NCBI GenBank assembly: GCA_031399315.1
Contig: JANNOS010000106.1
Span: forward strand, 39,888 to 103,887
DNA: 64,000 nt
Origin: Methylotenera_A sp031399315
GTDB lineage: Bacteria > Pseudomonadota > Gammaproteobacteria > Burkholderiales > Methylophilaceae
Reading direction: 5' to 3'
Shown here: one piece after another, positions 26,111-34,843 of the stretch
How the letters are laid out: each line of letters begins with the position of its first letter
Position numbering within the stretch: the stretch's first letter is position 1
Position numbers and translations under genes: made by a program
Notes under the pieces: model-generated
The model's database searches: none
What the model was told of the DNA's origin: nothing
The model's input: the letters and a program-made list of their open reading frames with translations, nothing else

Positions 26111-27120
26111 TGAACTTACAAAAACCACATCCAAAAGATGCCTTATTCGGTGGCGAAAAACCGTTTCCACTGATCCCCGCTTGTGAACACTTTGCAGGCA
26201 GTGAAAAGCTTATTTTAAAAGCACTTTCACTGCAAGACAGCAATAATCCAAACGCTGTTGGTGCGGTGTTTGATATTACTTGCGATTGCGAAGATGGCGC
26301 AGCAAGCGGTCAAGAGCGTGACCATGCTGAAATGATTGTGCGAGCACTTAACTCTGATGTCAACCAACATAAAATGGCTGGTGCACGCATTCACGATTAC
26401 ACACACCCCGCTTGGAAACAGGATATCGATATTTTGGTAGGCGGTGCTGGCAATCTATTAAGTTACATCACTATTCCAAAATGTACCGATTTTGTACAAG
26501 CGTCTGAAATGATTACTTACATTCAAAATACGACCAAGAGGAATAAAATTAGTCGCAAAATTCCAGTGCATATTTTGATAGAAACGCACGGCGCATTGAA
26601 ACAAGTGCACGATATTGCTAGATTACCCTGGTTGCAAGTGCTGGATTTTGGCTTGATGGATTTTGTAAGTGCACATCATGGTGCGATTCCAGCATCGGCC
26701 ATGCGCAGCCCTGGCCAATTTGAACACCGTTTATTAGCACGCGCCAAAGCCGAGGTGGTAGCTGCCGCCTTAGCCAATGGCGTGGTGCCAGCGCATAACG
26801 TCACGCTAGATTTAAAAAATGTGGAAACCACATTTAGCGACGCTAGCCGCGCGCGCAACGAATTTGGCTTTATGCGTATGTGGAGCATTTACCCGACGCA
26901 AATCCAAGCGATTGTTGACGCGATGAAACCAAATTTTGACGAGGTATCTGATGCTGCAAACATCCTCCTTGCCGCTCAACAAGCGGACTGGGGACCAATT
27001 CAATATGCTGGCGAATTGCACGACCGCGCTACCTACCGTTATTTTTGGGAGATTTTGCAAAAAGCCAAACTCACAGGCGTAGCAATTTCTGATGAATCTA
27101 ATAAAGCTTTTTTTAGCTAG
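26110..27120 (+). CDS. CitE-like CoA-ester lyase, copy C (malyl/methylmalyl-CoA lyase candidate)
   Basis: 336 residues. DCEDGA is an intact variant of the DxED motif (~60); the Glu ligand is in ILIETHGAL, the Asp in DFGLMDFVSAHHG, and YPTQI is the closing segment. The acidic and Arg residues expected of a Mg2+-dependent beta-hydroxyacyl-CoA lyase are all present. Coupling to the Mch-like gene by a 1-bp overlap makes it the best candidate to cleave beta-methylmalyl-CoA to propionyl-CoA and glyoxylate. Then the neighbouring prpB, prpC and prpD would consume propionyl-CoA. The specificity is inferred only from position. Confidence 0.82.
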   Translation: MNLQKPHPKDALFGGEKPFPLIPACEHFAGSEKLILKALSLQDSNNPNAVGAVFDITCDCEDGAASGQERDHAEMIVRALNSDVNQHKMAGARIHDYTHPAWKQDIDILVGGAGNLLSYITIPKCTDFVQASEMITYIQNTTKRNKISRKIPVHILIETHGALKQVHDIARLPWLQVLDFGLMDFVSAHHGAIPASAMRSPGQFEHRLLARAKAEVVAAALANGVVPAHNVTLDLKNVETTFSDASRARNEFGFMRMWSIYPTQIQAIVDAMKPNFDEVSDAANILLAAQQADWGPIQYAGELHDRATYRYFWEILQKAKLTGVAISDESNKAFFS

Positions 27121-27140
27121 ATGCCTAAAGAGTAAATAAT

Positions 27141-28040
27141 ATGACGAATCCCATGACTGCAGGTGCACGTTTTCGTGCCGCACTAGCTGCCGAAAAGCCA
27201 CTACAAATTATCGGCGCGATCAACGCTTACCACGCCATGTTAGCCACACAATCTGGCTTCAAAGCCATTTACCTTTCTGGCGGTGGCGTAGCAGCTGGCT
27301 CGCTGGGCTTACCCGATTTAGGTATATCTACATTAGAAGATGTATTGATTGATGTGCGCCGCATTACCGACGCCGTCGATACTCCACTCTTAGTCGATAT
27401 CGACACTGGTTGGGGAGGTGCATTTAATATAGCACGCTCAGTAAAAAGTGTGGCAAAAGCAGGTGCGGCGGCAATACATATCGAAGACCAAGTTTCCGCA
27501 AAACGTTGTGGACACCGCCCCAATAAAGCCATTGTCAGCCTAGACGAAATGGTAGACCGCATAAAAGCAGCTGTCGATGCAAAACCCTACGACGACTTTG
27601 TAGTCATGGCGCGTACTGATGCTTTAGCTGTTGAAGGCTTGCAATCGGCGATTGACAGGGCATGCGCTTGTGTTGAGGCAGGCGCAGATATGATTTTCCC
27701 CGAAGCGATGACTGAACTCAGCATGTACAAACAATTTGTAGATGCGGTAAAAGTGCCCGTATTAGCCAACATTACCGAATTTGGTGCGACACCGTTATTT
27801 ACCGTGGATGAGTTGGCAAGCGCTGACGTAAGCATGGTGCTATACCCGCTTTCAGCATTCCGCGCCATGAATCAAGCTGCACTTAACGTGTATCAAGCAG
27901 TAAAAAAAAATGGCTCACAAAAAAATGTACTTAACTTAATGCAAACACGCATGGAATTGTATGAGCACTTGGGTTACCACACATTCGAGCAAAGGCTAGA
28001 CAAATTATTCTCAGACGAATTATTCAAGGGAGAAAAGTAG
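27141..28040 (+). CDS. prpB: 2-methylisocitrate lyase
   Basis: Splits 2-methylisocitrate to pyruvate and succinate. Isocitrate-lyase/PEP-mutase superfamily: DIDTGWGG binding loop and the catalytic KRCGHRP with Cys123. 299 residues match PrpB (~295) and not isocitrate lyase (~430). 20 bp after the CitE-C stop and 2 bp before prpC, inside the rightward operon. Confidence 0.95.
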   Translation: MTNPMTAGARFRAALAAEKPLQIIGAINAYHAMLATQSGFKAIYLSGGGVAAGSLGLPDLGISTLEDVLIDVRRITDAVDTPLLVDIDTGWGGAFNIARSVKSVAKAGAAAIHIEDQVSAKRCGHRPNKAIVSLDEMVDRIKAAVDAKPYDDFVVMARTDALAVEGLQSAIDRACACVEAGADMIFPEAMTELSMYKQFVDAVKVPVLANITEFGATPLFTVDELASADVSMVLYPLSAFRAMNQAALNVYQAVKKNGSQKNVLNLMQTRMELYEHLGYHTFEQRLDKLFSDELFKGEK

Positions 28041-28042
28041 CC

Positions 28043-29206
28043 ATGAGTAAAAGTAACAATCAAACGACTACTCAAGAACCAAAAAAGAAAAAAGGCGTTG
28101 CCTTAGCTGGTGTTAATGCGGGTTCGACTGCCATTTGTACGGTTGGTCATACAGGTAACGATTTGCATTATCGTGGTTACGATATTATCGAGCTAGCAAA
28201 ATATGCAACGTTTGAAGAAGTCGCTTATTTACTGATTCATGGTGAATTGCCAAATAAAACACAATTGAGTACGTATCACGCAAAACTTAAAACCTTACGC
28301 GCCTTGCCAGCGGCATTAAAATTAGTGCTCGAACAAATCCCAAAAAACGCACACCCAATGGATGTGATGCGCACTGGCTGTTCTATGCTGGGGACTTTGG
28401 AACCTGAAGCGGCAGACCGCAATATAGATGCTGCCAAAGACTTGGGTGACAAATTAATCGCTTGTTTCGGGTCAATTTTATTGTACTGGCATCACTATAG
28501 CCATAATGGCAAACGAGTAGAAATTGAAACCGATGATGACAGCGTTGCGGCACATTTTTTACATGTACTGCATGGTAAAAAACCTAGCCAATTGCACATC
28601 GATGCGATGAACACCTCACTAGTACTTTATGCGGAGCATGAGTTTAATGCCAGCACATTTACCGCACGCGTGATTGCGGGTACTTTATCTGATATGTATA
28701 GCTGCATCACTGGTGCGATTGGTGCATTGCGCGGCCCCAAACATGGTGGCGCAAATGAAGCAGCAATGGGAATCATTGAGCGTTATAGGTCGCCAGAAGC
28801 TGCTGAGGCTGACATATTAGCGCGCATGGCGAAAAAAGAAATCATTATTGGCTTTGGTCATCCCGTTTACACGATTGCTGACCCAAGAAATGAATCAATT
28901 AAAGCAGTTTCACGTAAATTAAGCGAAGGTAACGGCAATATGACGTTATTTAACGTTTCTTCACGTATAGAAGAAGTGATGTGGCGCGAGAAAAAAATGT
29001 TCCCAAATTTAGATTGGTACAGCGCCTCTAGCTACCACATGATGGGTATACCTACAGGCATGTTCACACCGATTTTTGTGATTTCTCGCACTACGGGCTG
29101 GGTTGCGCACGTGATTGAACAACGTATAGACAACAAAATTATTCGACCAAATGCAGAATATATTGGGCCAAATAATAGGCCTTTTGTGGAGCTAAACGAA
29201 CGCTAA
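28043..29206 (+). CDS. prpC: 2-methylcitrate synthase
   Basis: Condenses propionyl-CoA with oxaloacetate. 387 residues with the citrate-synthase fold. The motifs include HTGNDLHYRGYDI, GPKHGGANEAAMG, the catalytic FGHPVYTIADPR, and YHMMGIPTGMFTPIFVISR. Length and position beside prpB and prpD identify the methylcitrate rather than the citrate enzyme. A Lys/Gln-rich N-terminal stretch of ~20 residues precedes the conserved core. A strong SD (GGGAGAAAAG) lies just upstream. Confidence 0.93.
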   Translation: MSKSNNQTTTQEPKKKKGVALAGVNAGSTAICTVGHTGNDLHYRGYDIIELAKYATFEEVAYLLIHGELPNKTQLSTYHAKLKTLRALPAALKLVLEQIPKNAHPMDVMRTGCSMLGTLEPEAADRNIDAAKDLGDKLIACFGSILLYWHHYSHNGKRVEIETDDDSVAAHFLHVLHGKKPSQLHIDAMNTSLVLYAEHEFNASTFTARVIAGTLSDMYSCITGAIGALRGPKHGGANEAAMGIIERYRSPEAAEADILARMAKKEIIIGFGHPVYTIADPRNESIKAVSRKLSEGNGNMTLFNVSSRIEEVMWREKKMFPNLDWYSASSYHMMGIPTGMFTPIFVISRTTGWVAHVIEQRIDNKIIRPNAEYIGPNNRPFVELNER

Positions 29207-29210
29207 CTAC

Positions 29211-29238
29211 CGTCATTCCCGTGAAAACGGGAATGACG
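29211..29238. repeat. Perfect 12-bp hairpin repeat between prpC and prpD
   Basis: CGTCATTCCCGT and ACGGGAATGACG form an uninterrupted 12-bp stem with a GAAA loop. There is no T-run, so it is more likely a REP-like intergenic repeat or an mRNA processing/stability element than a terminator. Confidence 0.8.
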
Positions 29239-29282
29239 ACCAAAGAAAATTTCGCATCAAATAAAAATTTAGGGATCTTTAA

Positions 29283-30746
29283 ATGTCAGCTCATATTTCA
29301 AACGTACGCCCAGCTCCAGACCAAGTGATTGTCGATATTGCCAACTACGTTGCCGATTACGAAATCAAATCTGATGAAGCATTTGACACTGCGCGTAACT
29401 GTTTAATGGATACACTTGGTTGCGGCTTTGAAGCGCTAGATTACCCAGCTTGCACTAAACTGCTCGGGCCTGTGATTACTGGCACAGTAGTTCCTAATGG
29501 CGCAAAAGTGCCAGGTACAAGTTATCAGTTAGACCCGATTTTAGCTGCTTTTAACATCGGGGCGATGATACGCTGGTTAGACTTTAACGACACTTGGTTA
29601 GCGGCAGAATGGGGTCACCCTTCAGATAACTTAGGTGGTATCTTAGCAACAGCAGATTACATTTCACGCAAAAATGTAACCGAAGGCAAAGCAGCGCTTA
29701 CGATTAAAGACGTGCTCACCGCCATGATTAAAGCACACGAAATTCAAGGTGTATTAGCCCTTGAAAACAGCTTTAACCGCGTAGGTTTAGACCATGTAAT
29801 ATTAGTCAAAATCGCCTCTACCGCCGTTGTAACCAAGCTATTAGGCGGCAATAAAGAAGACATTATTAACGCCGTTTCTAATGCATTTGTAGATGGTCAA
29901 AGTTTACGTACGTACCGCCACTCGCCAAATACTGGCTCACGTAAATCTTGGGCAGCTGGCGATGCAACAAGCCGTGCTGTAAGACTTGCTTGGATGACCA
30001 TGCAAGGTGAAATGGGCTACCCAAGCGCACTCACCGCAAAAACATGGGGGTTTTACGATGTGTTATTTAAAGGCAACCAATTCAGATTTCAACGCGACTA
30101 CGGCAGTTATGTGATGGAACAAGTGCTGTTCAAAATCTCATTCCCTGCCGAATTCCATGCGCAAACCGCAGTGGAATGTGCCATTCAATTACATGCACAA
30201 GTGGGTCGAGAACTACAAACCCTAGAGCAAATCGCACAAATTGAAAAAATCGTCATCACCACGCACGAATCCGCTATTCGTATTATTGATAAAACTGGCC
30301 CACTCGACAACCCTGCTGACCGTGACCACTGCATTCAATACATGGCCGCCATTGGTTTACTCAAAGGCAACTTAACCGCGCAAGATTATGAAGATGCAGC
30401 CGCAGCAGACCCACGCATTGATGCGATTCGCAGCAAAATGGTCTGTATTGAAAAAGAAGAATACACAACGGATTATCACGACCCAGAAAAACGCTCCATT
30501 GCTAACGCCATTCAAGTATTTTTCAAAGACGGCACCAGCTCAGACAATATCGCCGTGGAATACCCCATCGGCCATCGCCGCCGCCGCCGTGGTGAAGGCA
30601 TCCCAGAATTGGTTAAAAAATTCAAAGTGAATTTAAATAGACGGTTTGATGCAAAAAAACAAGCAGATATTTTGGCGTTATGTTTAGATCAAACAAAACT
30701 GGAAACTACACCAGTAAATGTGTTTATAGATATGCTGGTGGTTTAA
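29283..30746 (+). CDS. prpD: 2-methylcitrate dehydratase
   Basis: Removes water from 2-methylcitrate to give 2-methyl-cis-aconitate; iron-sulfur independent. 487 residues of the MmgE/PrpD family: RWLDFNDTWLAAEWGHPSDN, SRKSWAAGDATSRAVRLAWM, and FPAEFHAQTAVE in the C-terminal domain. This length is typical of proteobacterial PrpD (~483). Last gene of the operon after a 76-bp gap containing a hairpin. Confidence 0.94.
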   Translation: MSAHISNVRPAPDQVIVDIANYVADYEIKSDEAFDTARNCLMDTLGCGFEALDYPACTKLLGPVITGTVVPNGAKVPGTSYQLDPILAAFNIGAMIRWLDFNDTWLAAEWGHPSDNLGGILATADYISRKNVTEGKAALTIKDVLTAMIKAHEIQGVLALENSFNRVGLDHVILVKIASTAVVTKLLGGNKEDIINAVSNAFVDGQSLRTYRHSPNTGSRKSWAAGDATSRAVRLAWMTMQGEMGYPSALTAKTWGFYDVLFKGNQFRFQRDYGSYVMEQVLFKISFPAEFHAQTAVECAIQLHAQVGRELQTLEQIAQIEKIVITTHESAIRIIDKTGPLDNPADRDHCIQYMAAIGLLKGNLTAQDYEDAAAADPRIDAIRSKMVCIEKEEYTTDYHDPEKRSIANAIQVFFKDGTSSDNIAVEYPIGHRRRRRGEGIPELVKKFKVNLNRRFDAKKQADILALCLDQTKLETTPVNVFIDMLVV

Positions 30747-30754
30747 TTGGTAGT

Positions 30755-31402
30755 TTAATCAGCTGAGCGAGTGGGGAATGATGCTTTTCCTGATTTAACA
30801 AATTGAGTAACTTTAGTTAGCCTGCGATGATGTGCCATTAGCAGGCGTGCCGTCTCCTCTTCGTTTTTTGTATGCTTATTCAAATCGTCGAGGCTATTAA
30901 AACCTATTCCTTTAGCCAGTTGCTTAGTAAGGGCTTCAGCTGCTTTGGCTTCAGCGAGAGTAAGTTTTAAAGACTGTAATTTAGCTTCTGCTCTTCTTTT
31001 GTCTAATTCTATATAAATTTTATGTAACCGTTTATATGCTTCTGCAGCTGCAATTGGGGCACTAAGATAGACAGCTAAAGATTTTGCCAATTGAATTGCA
31101 ACATCAACGTTTAATATAAGGTCAAGCCAACCTGGAGAAGCGTACTTAATGGAATCAATTTGTGGCAGGTCAGTCTTTTGCACACTTGAGCGAAATATGT
31201 CGTAAATACTGACATAACTTAAGCCACTTCTGAGCTCATATTCATCTAATACTTGCTCAATTCTGTACTTAGCAACGTCAACGACATCCGTCTCTAGGCA
31301 ATAAACAAAAGAGTAATTTTGAAAATATACCCTTGAAAAAATCATTAAATCTTCAAGAGACCATTTACCATCCAGTAAAATTCTATAAGTTTTATTTGAC
31401 AT
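30755..31402 (-). CDS. Uncharacterised protein, helical with coiled-coil-like tail
   Basis: 215 residues, no family recognised. The N-terminal part (GKWSLEDLMIFSRVYFQNY, FVYCLET) looks like a globular alpha/beta domain. Then comes an amphipathic hydrophobic helix (WLDLILNVDVAIQLAKS, ~92-127), then a Lys/Glu/Ala-rich helix (DKRRAEAKLQSLKLTLAEAK) that could form a coiled coil. It stands alone, converging on prpD (8 bp) and divergent from purB. No sign of a secretion signal. The isolated position and lack of known partners fit an accessory gene. Confidence 0.6.
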   Translation of the reverse strand: MSNKTYRILLDGKWSLEDLMIFSRVYFQNYSFVYCLETDVVDVAKYRIEQVLDEYELRSGLSYVSIYDIFRSSVQKTDLPQIDSIKYASPGWLDLILNVDVAIQLAKSLAVYLSAPIAAAEAYKRLHKIYIELDKRRAEAKLQSLKLTLAEAKAAEALTKQLAKGIGFNSLDDLNKHTKNEEETARLLMAHHRRLTKVTQFVKSGKASFPTRSAD

Positions 31403-31532
31403 TAATGCGACCCATATTTTTGTTAAGTGCTTATCTTCAATGTTAATTACTTATATTAAATTAATCATTTTGCACACCCTACGACTAGGGTAAAATAGCG
31501 GTTTATCAATTGCCGCTTTGAAAGCTCGAACA

Positions 31533-32906
31533 ATGTCACTTACTACGCTTAATGCGCTCTCCCCACTTGATGGTCGCTATCAACTTAAATTGGATGTTTT
31601 ACGTCCATTTTTTAGCGAATATGCTCTCATTAAACATCGCGCATGGGTTGAGGTGGAATGGCTGAAATCCTTGGCCGCTGCGAAAGATTTGCAAGAGATT
31701 GCATTATTTAGCGTAGCGACGATTAAAGAATTAGATGCCGCGATTACACACTTTTCTGAAGCTGATGCAGCGCAAGTTAAAGCGATTGAAGCGCGCACTA
31801 ACCACGATGTAAAAGCGCTGGAATACTGGCTCAAAGAAAAGTTCGACGGTAATCCAGAAATTAAAAAAGCCAGTGAGTTTATTCACTTTGCTTGCACGTC
31901 AGAAGACATCAATAATTTATCGCATGGCTTGATGCTAAAAAGCGCGCGAGATAAAGTGATGTTGCAGTTTTTGGACAATTTAATTGGTCGCTTAACTGAG
32001 CTTGCCAAAGAACTTGCAGACCAACCCATGCTCGCACGTACACATGGCCAAACGGCAAGCCCCACCACTATGGGGAAAGAGCTTGCCAATGTGGTTTATC
32101 GTTTAAAGCGCCAACAAAAGCAACTGCAATCTAACGAATTTTTAGGCAAAATCAATGGCGCAGTAGGTAACTTTAATGCGCACTTATCGGCATACCCAAA
32201 TTTTGATTGGGAGGCCTTTGCCAAGAAGTTTGTAGAAAGCTTAGGGCTCACTTACAACCCGATGACCATACAAATTGAGCCGCACGATTATATGGCGGAG
32301 TTGTATGACAACTTAGCGCGCATCAACACGATTTTGATTGATTTAAACCGCGACATATGGGGTTATATCTCGGTTGGTTATTTTAAACAAAAAGTAAAAG
32401 CGGGCGAGATTGGCTCATCGACCATGCCACACAAAGTCAACCCGATTGATTTTGAAAATAGTGAAGGCAATTTAGGCATGGCCAATGCGGTATTGCGCCA
32501 CATGGCAGAAAAACTACCCATCTCACGCTGGCAGCGTGATTTAACTGACTCAACTGTGCTACGCAATATGGGCGTCGGCTTTGGCTACACCTTACTGGGC
32601 TATGACTCTTGCTTGCGTGGCCTCAACAAACTCGAAATCAACACAGCTAAATTGGCCGAAGATTTGGACAATAGCTGGGAAGTCTTAGCTGAACCAATCC
32701 AAACCGTGATGCGCCGCTATGGCATTGAAAACCCTTACGAGCAGCTTAAAGAGCTGACACGCGGCAAAGGTGGCATTAACAAAGAGTCGTTGCACGTGTT
32801 CATTCAAACGCTCAAAATTCCAGCAGATGCCAAAAAACTACTGCTGGAAATGACGCCTGCAAGCTATATTGGCAAAGCAGATGACCTTGCTAAAACCCAT
32901 GTATAG
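31533..32906 (+). CDS. purB: Adenylosuccinate lyase
   Basis: Fumarase-superfamily enzyme acting twice in purine synthesis (SAICAR and adenylosuccinate cleavage). The signature loop is SSTMPHKVNPIDFE, with HGQTASPTTMGKE and FACTSEDINN. I start at ATG 31533 (MSLTTLNALSPLDGRYQ), giving 457 residues as in E. coli (456). An in-frame TTG at 31518 is ignored. Confidence 0.96.
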   Translation: MSLTTLNALSPLDGRYQLKLDVLRPFFSEYALIKHRAWVEVEWLKSLAAAKDLQEIALFSVATIKELDAAITHFSEADAAQVKAIEARTNHDVKALEYWLKEKFDGNPEIKKASEFIHFACTSEDINNLSHGLMLKSARDKVMLQFLDNLIGRLTELAKELADQPMLARTHGQTASPTTMGKELANVVYRLKRQQKQLQSNEFLGKINGAVGNFNAHLSAYPNFDWEAFAKKFVESLGLTYNPMTIQIEPHDYMAELYDNLARINTILIDLNRDIWGYISVGYFKQKVKAGEIGSSTMPHKVNPIDFENSEGNLGMANAVLRHMAEKLPISRWQRDLTDSTVLRNMGVGFGYTLLGYDSCLRGLNKLEINTAKLAEDLDNSWEVLAEPIQTVMRRYGIENPYEQLKELTRGKGGINKESLHVFIQTLKIPADAKKLLLEMTPASYIGKADDLAKTHV

Positions 32907-32948
32907 CAGCATCCCACAATAGAATCCACCAAAATATGATGAACCTAC

Positions 32949-33042
32949 ATTTTGTCACGTCATTGCGAGGAATAAAATGACGAAGCAATCCATCATTTTT
33001 CTAGATTGCCGCGGTGCGATGCACCTCGCAATGACAAAATAA
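32949..33042. repeat. Inverted-repeat element between purB and wrbA
   Basis: GTCATTGCGAGG (32959-32970) pairs perfectly with CCTCGCAATGAC (33024-33035). Inner GCAATC and GATTGC (about 32985 and 33004) extend the fold. The sequence class resembles widespread proteobacterial intergenic palindromes. The purB-wrbA gap otherwise contains nothing I can identify. Confidence 0.75.
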
Positions 33043-33063
33043 ACTTTTGCAAAGTAATCGACG

Positions 33064-33666
33064 ATGTCCACACAATTTGAAATTCTCATTCTCTACTACT
33101 CACAAGGCGGTGCCGTTAAAGAAATGGCGCAACTCATTGCGCGTGGTGTTGAGAGCGTAAGCGGCGCAAAAGCACGCATCCGCACCGTCTCTAAAGTTTC
33201 TGCGAATCATGAGGCGACTGAACCTGATGTACCCACTGCTGGCGCACCTTATGTAGAACTGAGTGATTTAGAAGAGTGCGCCGGCATTGCCTTGGGCAGC
33301 CCTACACGCTTTGGCAATATGGCAGCACCGATGAAATATTTTTTAGACGGTACTGCTGGTTTGTGGTTAAAAGGCTCGCTTATAGGCAAGCCTGCTGCAG
33401 TGTTCACTTCCAGCGGCTCCATGCACGGCGGTAATGAATCCACATTGCTCACAATGATGCTACCGATGATGCACCACGGCATGCTGATTGTGGGATTGCC
33501 TTATTCTGAGCCTGAATTGTCTAGCACGCAAAGCGGTGGTACGCCTTACGGAGCAAGCCATATTGGTGGCGCAATGGATGATAAGAAAATCACGGATGAT
33601 GAGAAGAAACTGTGTATTGCCCTTGGTAAACGCTTAGCTGAGACCGCAATTAAGCTTTCCGCATGA
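33064..33666 (+). CDS. wrbA: NAD(P)H:quinone oxidoreductase
   Basis: 200 residues, flavodoxin-like. FMN phosphate loop YYSQGGAVKEMAQ, then SPTRFGNMAAPMKYFLDG and SGSMHGGNESTLLTM, which are WrbA signatures. Two-electron reduction of quinones protects against oxidative cycling. Its TGA overlaps the next ATG (ATGA), suggesting coupling with the HugZ-like gene. Confidence 0.93.
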   Translation: MSTQFEILILYYSQGGAVKEMAQLIARGVESVSGAKARIRTVSKVSANHEATEPDVPTAGAPYVELSDLEECAGIALGSPTRFGNMAAPMKYFLDGTAGLWLKGSLIGKPAAVFTSSGSMHGGNESTLLTMMLPMMHHGMLIVGLPYSEPELSSTQSGGTPYGASHIGGAMDDKKITDDEKKLCIALGKRLAETAIKLSA

Positions 33667-34364
33667 CCTTAGTACTTGAAGCACAACAGTTTTTATTCAG
33701 CGCACATAAAGGGGTTTTAAGTACTCATTCAGCCAAATTTGATGGCTATCCTTTTGGCTCCGTCGCACCGTTCGTGCTCAACCATCAAGGAATGCCAACT
33801 ATTCTGATTAGTACGATTGCTGAACACACTAAAAACATTATTCAAAATGCGCATGTATCATTAGTAGTTTTTGAAAACGAAGATGACTTGCAAGCGAATG
33901 CGCGCCTAACACTGCTGGCAAAAGCTGAGCAAACCGATAAAAACAATGAGCTAATGCGCGCACGCTACTTACGTTACATTCCGCAAGCTGCACAATATTT
34001 TGATATGCATGACTTCAACTTTTATACTTTGTATATCACTCAAGCGCGTTATATTGCGGGCTTTGGCAAAATGGGTTGGATAGAAGGCGAAGCAATGCAA
34101 TTGCCGAGTAACCCACTATTTGTTGAAGAGCCCAGCATTCTTGCGCACATGAATGCTGATCATGCTGAAAACCTAAAAGCGTATTGCCAACACTTTCACC
34201 ATGTAAAAACGGATACTGTCACAATGATAGGGATTGATAGTTTAGGTTTTGATGTGCGTACAGATGTTGATACTGTATTGCGCTTTAATTTTGATGCTCC
34301 TATTAGCAATGCGCAAGAAGCACGCAGCGCTTTGGTTGCCATAGCAAAGGCGTGTCGAACATGA
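33663..34364 (+). CDS. HugZ-like pyridoxamine-oxidase-fold protein
   Basis: 233 residues. The N-terminal split-barrel (GVLSTHSAKFDGYPFGSVAPF) resembles the PNPOx/HugZ family used in haem iron utilisation. The C-terminal ~75 residues match DUF2470 (ILAHMNADHAENLKAYC, IDSLGFDVRT). No obvious haem-uptake genes are nearby, so haem oxygenase activity is uncertain; flavin or haem binding is plausible. Start and stop both overlap neighbours by ATGA. Confidence 0.8.
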   Translation: MTLVLEAQQFLFSAHKGVLSTHSAKFDGYPFGSVAPFVLNHQGMPTILISTIAEHTKNIIQNAHVSLVVFENEDDLQANARLTLLAKAEQTDKNNELMRARYLRYIPQAAQYFDMHDFNFYTLYITQARYIAGFGKMGWIEGEAMQLPSNPLFVEEPSILAHMNADHAENLKAYCQHFHHVKTDTVTMIGIDSLGFDVRTDVDTVLRFNFDAPISNAQEARSALVAIAKACRT

Positions 34365-34759
34365 GTAAAGACGTGTCTAGCATGAATAAAGATAAGGCAT
34401 CGCACCAACTTCAGCTTGGTGCCATCATCAGCTTAATTGCACTCATTTTTTTATGCTTATTGTGGGAAAGTCTACTTGCTCCACTTAAGTCTGGCGGTTC
34501 ACTGTTAATTTTAAAAGCGCTGCCGCTGTTATTGCCACTATTTGGCATCCTTAAAGGCAAACGCTACACATACCAATGGGCGAGCATGTTTATCTTGCTC
34601 TATTTTACCGAAGGCGTCGTGCGCGCATGGTCTGAACACGGCATACCAGCCTATTTAGCGATAATTGAAGTGGTGCTTTCGCTGATATTTTTCTTCTGTG
34701 CAATTTTTTACGCAAAACTTACACGTTTTTACGCAAAACCAAGCCGAAACCCATCGTAA
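34361..34759 (+). CDS. DUF2069 membrane protein
   Basis: 132 residues with four predicted membrane segments. DUF2069 pattern: LKALPLLLPLFGILKGKRYTYQWASMF and YFTEGVVRAW. I use ATG 34361, which overlaps the upstream stop (ATGA). Function unknown. Confidence 0.82.
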   Translation: MSKDVSSMNKDKASHQLQLGAIISLIALIFLCLLWESLLAPLKSGGSLLILKALPLLLPLFGILKGKRYTYQWASMFILLYFTEGVVRAWSEHGIPAYLAIIEVVLSLIFFFCAIFYAKLTRFYAKPSRNPS

Positions 34760-34813
34760 TAAGCGGGGCTTCATTTATAATTAGCTGATGAAGACTTTGA
34801 CTTTTAATCACGT

Positions 34814-34843
34814 ATGAAAATACTTTTAACCAACCACGTATGA
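34814..34843 (+). CDS. Upstream mini-ORF duplicating the surE start
   Basis: A 10-codon frame reading M-K-I-L-L-T-N-H-V-stop precedes surE. Its first codons copy the surE N-terminus (MKILLSND), and its TGA overlaps the surE ATG (ATGA). The repeated DNA is CACGTATGAAAATACT (34809-34824 and 34835-34850). It could be a translationally coupled leader or simply a duplication scar. Confidence 0.4.
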   Translation: MKILLTNHV

